The notes under the pieces: model-generated
What the model was told of the DNA's origin: nothing
The model's database searches: none
The model's input: the letters and a program-made list of their open reading frames with translations, nothing else
Source: DATCRE01 sp964235605
GTDB taxonomy: Bacteria > Bacteroidota > Bacteroidia > Cytophagales > Cyclobacteriaceae
DNA length: 64,000 nucleotides
Direction of reading: 5' to 3'
Assembly: GCA_964235605.1 (NCBI GenBank)
Contig: CAXSCR010000002.1
Coordinates: 62,001 to 126,000 of the forward strand
Program-made: the position numbers and the translations under genes
Shown here: positions 46,091-52,610 of the stretch, piece after piece
How the letters are laid out: each line of letters starts with the position of its first letter
How positions within the stretch are numbered: the stretch's first letter is position 1

Positions 46091-47920
46091 CTATATTTCT
46101 TTCTTGGAAGCTAGTATCCCTTTAGGTACTGACAGCTCCCCCGTATGTGGATCTATCAATCCATTGCGTTCATCTTCGATATTAGTTGCTTGTGTATAAA
46201 TGTCACCTGCTATTTGATGCTTTCGCAATTCTTCTTTGAATAGCCTTATGCTTTCAGTCCTACCTTCACTGCCTTTTGGACCACCATAATCAGCAAAACC
46301 AAATCCACCCCACTCGCTTACAACCAATGGTACTTGACCACGATAAAAGAATGGATCCCCAACCACCAGCGGAAAGGCCGCAACGCCATTCATCTCGCCG
46401 CCAGTTAACTTGGTTAAAAGTTTCTTCCATTGCTCGATGTCGGGAGTATATAAGTGTGCTGTTAATAGATCTGACTTTAATCTTCCCTCTAGGGATATAT
46501 GTTGCCAGCCGTCATTATCAACTACTAAAAATTGGGGATGATTAATTAGCATGTAGTGATACGTGTCAATAATGTATTTGCGTGTTTCAGGATTTGTGGC
46601 AACATCTTGAATGCCCCAATCTTCATTATATAAACTCCATAGTATGATAGAGGGATTTGTCTCAATTAACGCAAGCATCCGAAGTAACTCCTCCCGGTGA
46701 TTATGTCTGCTCTGTGGGCTCGAACTATGCGGACTAGGAACTTCGACCCATAATAGTAGTCCCATCTCATCAGCCAAATTATAGATACGTGGGTCTACGC
46801 CGGCAATATGAACACGAACGAGATTACAGCCTAACTCTTTCATGCCGCGCATATGATGTCTCATTTCTTCGTATGTAGCTGTGCCAGGTTGATACAAAAT
46901 ACCATCGAGATAAATAGGCTTATTATTGAGATAGATGTAATGCCCTCTGGCCTCAATTTTACGAAGCCCAAAGTGTGCTTTGATTTCGGCTGTGTAGCCA
47001 TGTTCATCAATAAGTTGGGCGCATAATCTATAAAGATGGGGTTCTTCCGGTGACCAAAGCTTGGCGTCTGGAATAGTTAAGACCACCCGTTGCTCTTTCT
47101 GACCAGCATCCAATAACAAAGGATATTCTGATATTACGATAGGCTCACCATTTTCATGGGCTAATTCAAAAACTTGTAACCGGATAGTATACTGGCCCGG
47201 ATCGTGAATACGTGTTGTTAGATTAAAACGTACCAAGTGATCTTCAACAATACTGACAACACCAATTCTTGAACGTAATCTATTTCTTTCAACTGTTTCA
47301 AGCCATAGGCTGCGCACAGCGCCGGTATAGGTCTGATACCAGATACCACCACGTTTGTAAACATGTGACTCTTGTTTGCCCCTTGGAATTTCAGAATCCA
47401 TGGTATCGGCGATTCTAACTGTTAATCTGTTAACTGGTAGGAGCGTTGCTACATTCAGTTCGTAGGAGAAGGATGTGTATTCACCATAATGAATTTCCTC
47501 ACCTTCAATCGTTTTAAGCGGAATGCCGTTGAGCCAAACTCGGGTTTCATAGCCACAAGCTCCAAAAGTGAATTGGTACATTGAATGTTCATCTAATATT
47601 TTTGGCATTTCGAACGTTCTTTCATACCACACTACTACTTTATCATGCCATGCAATTGGGTTAATCTCACCTTTTGCTTGTGCTAGGTGGTCTTCTACCG
47701 AACCCGGCCATTTTACATTGTGATCATATTGATGACTTAAATGCCATCCTTTTATCAAACCTTCGTCATTGGGGTCTGTAGAAAATCTCCACTCGCCATC
47801 CATAAGTACGTGAGAGTTAGATCGTAATACGGTACGCGGCAAAAGATTAGTCGACTTGTCTTGTATAAATACTTCCTCTTTAGCTTCAGTAGAGGCAAGA
47901 TTAGGTTGTTTTAAATCCAT
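46091..47920 (-). CDS. Glycoside hydrolase family 2 protein (beta-glucuronidase/beta-galactosidase-like)
   Basis: 609 aa. The N-terminal sugar-binding jelly roll (about 25-190) contains WYERTFEMP, RVWLNG and HYGEYTSFSYELN. The Ig-like GH2 middle domain is at about 195-310. The TIM barrel (about 315-600) contains YLNNKPIYLDGILYQPG, RVHIAGVDPRIYNLADEMGL, the acid/base in ILWSLYNEDWG (E433) and the nucleophile in VVSEWGGFGF (E536). The length and order fit beta-glucuronidase-like GH2 enzymes. There is no signal peptide (MDLKQPNLAS), so the enzyme appears cytoplasmic, unlike the secreted chitinases nearby. The exact sugar specificity cannot be read here. Confidence 0.92.
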   Translation of the reverse strand: MDLKQPNLASTEAKEEVFIQDKSTNLLPRTVLRSNSHVLMDGEWRFSTDPNDEGLIKGWHLSHQYDHNVKWPGSVEDHLAQAKGEINPIAWHDKVVVWYERTFEMPKILDEHSMYQFTFGACGYETRVWLNGIPLKTIEGEEIHYGEYTSFSYELNVATLLPVNRLTVRIADTMDSEIPRGKQESHVYKRGGIWYQTYTGAVRSLWLETVERNRLRSRIGVVSIVEDHLVRFNLTTRIHDPGQYTIRLQVFELAHENGEPIVISEYPLLLDAGQKEQRVVLTIPDAKLWSPEEPHLYRLCAQLIDEHGYTAEIKAHFGLRKIEARGHYIYLNNKPIYLDGILYQPGTATYEEMRHHMRGMKELGCNLVRVHIAGVDPRIYNLADEMGLLLWVEVPSPHSSSPQSRHNHREELLRMLALIETNPSIILWSLYNEDWGIQDVATNPETRKYIIDTYHYMLINHPQFLVVDNDGWQHISLEGRLKSDLLTAHLYTPDIEQWKKLLTKLTGGEMNGVAAFPLVVGDPFFYRGQVPLVVSEWGGFGFADYGGPKGSEGRTESIRLFKEELRKHQIAGDIYTQATNIEDERNGLIDPHTGELSVPKGILASKKEI

Positions 47921-48263
47921 ACTTTGAAAGGATATTTACTTTATTTAAAAGGCAGATTTTATTAAGTGGTAAGTAACCACAATGATCATTAAAAAGAACA
48001 GAAATTGGTTTTTTTTATGTTATTTTTTTCTTTAAAAATTATGCCAGTGACGAGTCATGTAATTAATTAATCGCTAAATTAGAGTAACGCGATTACACGT
48101 ATCAGCTGCTTGTTAATGATTGTAGCTTTAACTGATGATGTGGATTACATTCAATACAGGATTCATTTCACAGAAAAGGACTGTTGTCAACAACTATAGA
48201 TGCATGATGTTCATTCTTATTAGGATATAAATTTAATAGGCTCAAGCTATGTGTATATTTTTT

Positions 48264-48271
48264 TATTTTTG
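48264..48271 (+). promoter_or_regulatory. -7 promoter element (TATTTTTG) before the leader peptide
   Basis: Exact TAnnTTTG match 11 bp before the leader-peptide ATG, so the transcript would start almost at the leader ORF, as in attenuated operons. Confidence 0.5.
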
Positions 48272-48282
48272 CGCCATAAAAA

Positions 48283-48366
48283 ATGAAAACAACAACGTTA
48301 ACTATTGTGGTCGTACTGCAGAGCCGGCATTCTGCGAACTATTCTTATGCCTGGCTGGTGGTGTGA
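48283..48366 (+). CDS. Putative regulatory leader peptide (27 aa)
   Basis: A short frame starting MKTTTLTIVVVLQSR and ending WLVV, rich in Thr, Val and Leu. A -7 promoter element stands 11 bp upstream and a GC-rich terminator hairpin 24 bp downstream. Within the leader, GCAGA/TCTGC (48318-48335) and GCCGGCAT/ATGCC-T-GGC (48323-48355) are mutually exclusive pairings. This is the classic layout of amino-acid attenuation, and the Thr/Val/Leu content points to branched-chain amino acids. The next gene is a DinB-like protein rather than a biosynthetic enzyme, so the leader appears orphaned. Confidence 0.5.
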   Translation: MKTTTLTIVVVLQSRHSANYSYAWLVV

Positions 48367-48390
48367 CTTACATTTAAAAGACACAGATAT

Positions 48391-48420
48391 AGGCCCGGGT
48401 ATAACCTGGGCTTTTTATTT
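48391..48420 (+). terminator. Attenuator-type terminator
   Basis: AGGCCCGGGT/ACCTGGGCTT stem with an ATA loop and a T-rich tail, between the leader peptide and the DinB-like gene. Confidence 0.8.
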
Positions 48421-48440
48421 TATAACTATTGATTGGTTGT

Positions 48441-49016
48441 ATGACTCTTAATGACACCATATTTGAATTAAAGCGGGAGTTAATTCGTGCCTTTGCGGTA
48501 TTAGACACCTGGTTTGATAAAGATGAAGCGCTATTAAATTTTAAATTGCCTGATGATCATACTATTGCACGTAACGTGTTAAAACAAATTATGCATACCA
48601 ATAATTACATGCTTTCTCAGATTAGTGACGGTTGTAGCGACGCTATTAAAAAAGCAAGACTTGGTCACCTAAATCGTGTTATAGAAGAGTATACGCTCGG
48701 CAAACTTAATTTTGAAGACAAAGAAGTACAACAGTTTTTTGATGACATACATAAAGGGTATGATGAAAATATAACAGCGCATTCGTTGCTAGACATACGG
48801 CTTGCCTTACGCGATCAGCTTGATCAGTGTTTATGTCATCTCGAGATTATGAAAAATGGAGAAGGTGCTTTTCACAGCACCACGCTTTCGAAAAACACAG
48901 ATAAGAAGATCGATATGTATCAATGGATTCATTTGATAGCCGTGCATGCCGCTAAGCAATTACTGAAGTTGCATCAAATGGAAGTAATTTATTCATCTTA
49001 TAGTGAAATCAGGTAA
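48441..49016 (+). CDS. DinB-like (YfiT-type four-helix) putative metal-dependent protein
   Basis: A 191-aa helical protein; ATG 48441 is preferred to an in-frame TTG at 48429. It has helical segments with regularly spaced His (QIMHTNNYML about residue 48, QCLCHLEIM near 130, and WIHLIAVHAAKQLLKLHQME near the end). The last His-containing helix is typical of DinB/YfiT-like proteins that bind a metal with three His. There is no membrane segment or signal. It lies directly after an attenuator-like terminator, so its expression may depend on read-through. The DinB-like call is by pattern and moderate. Confidence 0.6.
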   Translation: MTLNDTIFELKRELIRAFAVLDTWFDKDEALLNFKLPDDHTIARNVLKQIMHTNNYMLSQISDGCSDAIKKARLGHLNRVIEEYTLGKLNFEDKEVQQFFDDIHKGYDENITAHSLLDIRLALRDQLDQCLCHLEIMKNGEGAFHSTTLSKNTDKKIDMYQWIHLIAVHAAKQLLKLHQMEVIYSSYSEIR

Positions 49017-49035
49017 AGCATACTTATTATACCTT

Positions 49036-49956
49036 TTATTTGGTGAATTCTATTTTTTGTTGCATGTTATTTTTTTCGTAGAGGTAGAGCATAATCCCAT
49101 CTTTTAATCCCACTTCCGGTACGAGTATATTAATGGCCCGTGCCCACTCCATTACTTTTAAATAAATGTTACTCGCAGGTACTATTACGTCTGCACGATC
49201 AGGGTTCATTTGTAATTTGTAAATACGCTCTTCAAGTGTATAACTTTCGATCATCTTTGTGATCTCTTTTATTTTTCTAATAGGCATTAGCTTGCGAGAT
49301 TTTATTTTAGACATCTCATAAATTTTGCTAATGTTCCCACCTGTTCCTACTGCGGTAACTTTGCCATATTCTTTTTTTACATTTTCTTTAACCCAGCGTT
49401 CCATATCTTCCCAAGCAATTGGATTATCGAAGTTACCCAACACACGTACTGACCCGATTTTAAATGAGCGTGTTTTTATTTTTTTCCCCCCTGAATATAA
49501 GTTAAGTTCGGTACTACCTCCGCCTACGTCTATATGGAGGTAGGTAACATCGGTAAGATAGGAGCTAATGGCTCTGTTAATGAGTTCAGCCTCCCTGTTG
49601 CCATCAATGATATGTATGGTAACACCAAGCTCATCTTCTACTTGTTTGGCAAGCGCTTGTCCATTCTCTGATTCACGAATAGCAGATGTTGCACAAAACA
49701 TATAATCATCTACTTCATATAGCTCAATAAGAAGCTTATAGGTTCGCATCAACTTCTTGAACTTCTCCATACTTTTATCACTGATTCTGCCAGTGCTAAA
49801 AACCTCGTTACCGAGACGGAGCGGGAAGCGCACGTACTCCATTTTTTTAAAGATTACACGCTCACCACTTAATACAGAGGATACCTGGAAGCGGATGGCA
49901 TTTGAGCCAATATCAACAGCCGCAAGTTTTAATGTAGTAGTTTTGATAATATTAAT
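49036..49956 (-). CDS. Ppx/GppA-family exopolyphosphatase/pppGpp phosphohydrolase without a standard start codon
   Basis: The first ATG in frame is at 49842, but the frame stays open upstream to a TAA at 49957-49959. The translation there gives KLAAVDIGSNAIRFQVSSVL, the conserved Ppx/GppA phosphate-binding DIGSN motif and first strand that the family requires. Between the stop and this motif there is no ATG, GTG or TTG; the only candidates are ATT at 49956 or 49950 or an ATC. Beyond 49842 the domain continues normally: EYVRFPLRLG, FCATSAIRES, IDVGGGSTEL and AVGTGGNISKI. It hydrolyses terminal phosphate from polyphosphate or pppGpp. It may use ATT (as infC does), or a start mutation may have removed the first 38 residues. 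Confidence 0.82.
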   Translation of the reverse strand: MNIIKTTTLKLAAVDIGSNAIRFQVSSVLSGERVIFKKMEYVRFPLRLGNEVFSTGRISDKSMEKFKKLMRTYKLLIELYEVDDYMFCATSAIRESENGQALAKQVEDELGVTIHIIDGNREAELINRAISSYLTDVTYLHIDVGGGSTELNLYSGGKKIKTRSFKIGSVRVLGNFDNPIAWEDMERWVKENVKKEYGKVTAVGTGGNISKIYEMSKIKSRKLMPIRKIKEITKMIESYTLEERIYKLQMNPDRADVIVPASNIYLKVMEWARAINILVPEVGLKDGIMLYLYEKNNMQQKIEFTK

Positions 49957-49959
49957 TTA

Positions 49960-50105
49960 TGGGTTCCAACTAAAATTGCAGCTTGTGTCTATACACTAAT
50001 CTTACTAAACCCCAAGCTATACGAAGCAAAATTATCAAAGTTTTTACCATCTCAGTATTAAGCTTTTTATTATTAACCTGTAATAATTATCCAGATTTCC
50101 AGACT
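49960..50105. other. Intergenic spacer between ppx and a decayed gene
   Basis: No feature recognised beyond a likely promoter side of the ppx-like gene. Confidence 0.35.
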
Positions 50106-50748
50106 GGTGTAGTTACTGGCTATCGACCAATATATACAACTTCTGCAAAATATCCTTGATGTGAATCCAATAAGTAGGCTTAATATTAAATGGAGCCCCA
50201 TTCACTTATTTGATCGCTATACCCTTCATTTAAAGTGCCACTAGAACAACGTATAGCAAAAGATATTTCTCTTCAATATGATTTTGGTCCGGTAATAAAC
50301 ATCGATGGTGTTGATGTTACAAGCACGAATAAAGAGGTTATAAAACCAAATTGGAATTAAGACATTATTATAAAAGGGTCCGGTTGTGGAGTTTTTATTA
50401 AGGCCCCAAGTATATTATAACAAGGTGAATTACACCAAGCATGAGTTCTTCCTTGTGAGCCCGGGGGAGCAACCTATTATCAATATATAACTTATAAGAT
50501 GAAATACAGGGAGACAGGCGTCACTTAAAAGCAGGTGCATTGTTTAAGGTTCAGCGTTCAGCATCGACTTCCATATTGGCTTTGCACTTCGTTTTATTGA
50601 ATATTTATCTGATGATAAGCCTCAAGGTCCAACCTATACTGCTGTTACCGAAGAAGGCTTTTTTATGATTCCGGATTTTGATACTGTGGGAGAATCTAGA
50701 AACATATTATTTCCTACTATAGGTGTTCGATTGGTTACATCAATATGA
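50106..50748 (+). pseudogene. Decayed outer-membrane/beta-barrel-like protein gene
   Basis: Protein-like pieces appear in different frames in the right order: GVVTGYRPIYTTSAKYP (50106-50156), RIAKDISLQYDFGPVINIDG with VDVTSTNKEVIK (about 50250-50357), VNYTKHEFFLVSPGEQPII (about 50425-50485), and GFALRFIEYLSDD...GFFMIPDFDTVG...LFPTIGVRLV ending at 50746-50748. Stops and frame changes separate them. The alternating aromatic/polar strands and the GVRLV end suggest an outer-membrane barrel. I cannot name the family. Confidence 0.6.
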
Positions 50749-50970
50749 AGTACCTCCTTATCGAGAGAATGATGTTACTGGAATTGTTTATACTCTGATT
50801 ATGAATTCATAAGTAGGAGGTATCGTATAATTAAGCCACGTATTATCAGTTTGATTAGTATGTAGTGTCCGCTTTAAGAATACATCTATTCGAACGACTT
50901 GGCCATTAAGTGTAGAAAACACTTTCTTACATTGTTTGACTAATTCAATTCTAATAGTTTTCTTTGCACT

Positions 50971-51105
50971 GCTTATCCAGAAAGACCGAGGGATTGGGCC
51001 CTACGACGTCTTAGCATCCTATTTAACCCGATCACAATCGGGAAAGTGTTGTGCTAATCCCATCTGACCTCTAATGCATGGTTGCATAAGGAAGGAGAAG
51101 ATAAG
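50971..51105 (+). promoter_or_regulatory. SAM-I riboswitch upstream of the methionine synthase genes
   Basis: The closing helix P1 pairs GCTTATC (50971-50977) with GATAAG (51100-51105). Inside are the family marks: CCGAGGGATTGGGCCCTACGA, the TTAGCATCC core, an internal CCCGAT/ATCGGG hairpin (51028-51042), GTGCTAATCCCATCTG and GGAGAAGATAAG. These correspond to the kink-turn, core and P4 parts of SAM-I aptamers. It should shut the following metH genes down when S-adenosylmethionine is abundant. No strong T-run terminator is seen before the ATG at 51161, so control may be at translation. Confidence 0.85.
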
Positions 51106-51160
51106 TAAACCCCACCTTTGTGCGGGCTCTCTGGATAGCAAAAAACTGAACAGAGGGCAT

Positions 51161-52195
51161 ATGACAAATATTCAAGATTTATTAAAAGAGCGGATCCTGA
51201 TTCTTGATGGTGCTATGGGTACCATGATCCAGCGTCATACCCTAACGGAAGAAGACTTTCGTGGTGAGCGCTTTAAGAATCACAAATCCTCACTTAAGGG
51301 AAATAACGATCTGTTATCCATAACCCGACCTGATATTATAAAAGACATCCACCGGCAATACTATGAGGCCGGAGCAGATATAGCGGAGACAAATACTTTC
51401 AGCGGAACAACAATCGCGCAAGCTGATTACCACCTTGAAGATGCAGTGTATGATCTCAACTATCAATCAGCAAAAATTGCTAAAGAAGTAGCTGATGAGT
51501 TCACCGCTAGAGAACCCCATAAGCCACGCTTTGTTGCGGGTGCAATGGGCCCCACTAACAAAACAGCCTCACTCTCACCTGACGTTAACAATCCAGGTTA
51601 TCGTGCCATAACATTTGATGAACTAGTTGTAGCCTTTAAGCAACAAGCGAAGGCGCTAATGGATGGAGGTGTCGACTTCCTTTTACTTGAAACGGTCATC
51701 GACACATTAAATGTGAAGGCAGCATTATTTGCCATCCAAGAACTATTTGAAGAAGAAGGAAAGTCCCTTCCCATCATGGTATCGGGCACCATTACCGATG
51801 CCAGCGGAAGAACATTATCAGGACAAACAACAGAAGCATTTTTAATTTCTGTATCGCATGTGCCCTTGCTAAGCATTGGTCTAAACTGTGCGCTAGGTGC
51901 ATCCTTACTTAGACCCTATCTTCAAGTACTAAGCGATGAAGCTCCATTCTATGTAAGTGCTTATCCCAACGCAGGCCTACCCAATGAGTTTGGCCAATAC
52001 GATGAGACCGCAGAACAAATGGGCGCCCAAGTAGAAGAATTTTTAAAAGAAGGCCTAGTAAATATATTAGGAGGATGCTGTGGTACAACGCCAGACCACA
52101 TTAAACGAATTGCAGAATTGGCAGCGAAGTATAAACCCAGAAAAGTCGATACAGTTGAGTCGACAGTCGACAGTCCACTGTCCACAGTTGATTAA
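51161..52195 (+). CDS. metH: Methionine synthase, homocysteine-binding half (split MetH, N-terminal gene)
   Basis: 344 aa. ATG 51161 begins MTNIQDLLKERILILDGAMG; an upstream in-frame ATG at 51074 lies inside the riboswitch and is rejected. This is the homocysteine S-methyltransferase barrel with zinc ligands: GLNCALG near residue 245 and GGCCGTTPDHIKRI near 305. It supplies activated homocysteine for methyl transfer from methylcobalamin. The rest of methionine synthase is encoded separately 416 bp downstream. The last 17 codons are made of heptamer repeats (VESTVDSPLSTVD), indicating that an inserted repeat has become the C-terminus. Expression should be controlled by the SAM riboswitch. Confidence 0.93.
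   Translation: MTNIQDLLKERILILDGAMGTMIQRHTLTEEDFRGERFKNHKSSLKGNNDLLSITRPDIIKDIHRQYYEAGADIAETNTFSGTTIAQADYHLEDAVYDLNYQSAKIAKEVADEFTAREPHKPRFVAGAMGPTNKTASLSPDVNNPGYRAITFDELVVAFKQQAKALMDGGVDFLLLETVIDTLNVKAALFAIQELFEEEGKSLPIMVSGTITDASGRTLSGQTTEAFLISVSHVPLLSIGLNCALGASLLRPYLQVLSDEAPFYVSAYPNAGLPNEFGQYDETAEQMGAQVEEFLKEGLVNILGGCCGTTPDHIKRIAELAAKYKPRKVDTVESTVDSPLSTVD
52145..52193 (+). repeat. Heptamer repeat array, left arm (within the 3' end of the first metH gene)
   Basis: Seven consecutive 7-bp units: GTCGATA, CAGTTGA, GTCGACA, GTCGACA, GTCCACT, GTCCACA, GTTGATT. They are largely complementary in sense to the right-hand array at 52578-52605, so the two form a long inverted repeat around the four-helix-bundle gene. 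Confidence 0.85.
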
Positions 52196-52199
52196 GTCT

Positions 52200-52553
52200 A
52201 TGGCTTTCAAGTATGAGAATTTAAAAGTTTGGCAAGAGTCTGTTAATTTAACAGGGCTGATACATGACGTATCATCACGATTTCCTAAGGACGAATTGTA
52301 TGTCTTAACTTCCCAAATTAAACGCGCAGCCGACTCAGTTTCATTAAATATAGCCGAAGGCTCAACAGGTCAATCCGATGCCGAGTTTACAAAATTCCTA
52401 GGCTATTCAATCCGATCCGGAATAGAAGTAATCGGATGTATTTACATAGCTAAACGAAGAAACATTATATCAGAAGAAGACTTCTCATCTATTTATAAAG
52501 CAGTAGATGAACTAATTAAACGAATTCAAGCACTACGAAAATCTATAAAATAA
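52200..52553 (+). CDS. Four-helix-bundle protein (S23/23S rRNA intervening-sequence-protein-like)
   Basis: 117 aa starting at ATG 52200 (MAFKYENLKVWQESVNLTGL). Family marks are KVWQESV, FPKDELYVLTSQIKRAADSV, SLNIAEGSTGQSDAEFTKFL and YSIRSGIEVIGCIYIA. The PF05635-type fold is a small basic helical bundle related to the accessory protein Avd of diversity-generating retroelements and to proteins encoded in 23S rRNA intervening sequences. The biological role is not established. It sits between the two methionine synthase genes, 4 bp after the first, inside inverted heptamer repeats, which points to insertion of a mobile or repeat-borne unit. Confidence 0.9.
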   Translation: MAFKYENLKVWQESVNLTGLIHDVSSRFPKDELYVLTSQIKRAADSVSLNIAEGSTGQSDAEFTKFLGYSIRSGIEVIGCIYIAKRRNIISEEDFSSIYKAVDELIKRIQALRKSIK

Positions 52554-52577
52554 ACGTTCGCCCAAAACCGTTCCCCC

Positions 52578-52605
52578 GTGGACTGTCGACCGTGGACTGT
52601 GGACC
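52578..52605 (+). repeat. Heptamer repeat array, right arm
   Basis: Four 7-bp units: GTGGACT, GTCGACC, GTGGACT, GTGGACC, ending 5 bp before the start of the second metH gene. They are the reverse-complement type of the left array (GTCCACT/GTCGACA units). Confidence 0.88.
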
Positions 52606-52610
52606 AAACC

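Noticed and set aside
51074..51160. Upstream ATG for the first metH gene
   Set aside because: It lies inside the SAM riboswitch aptamer.
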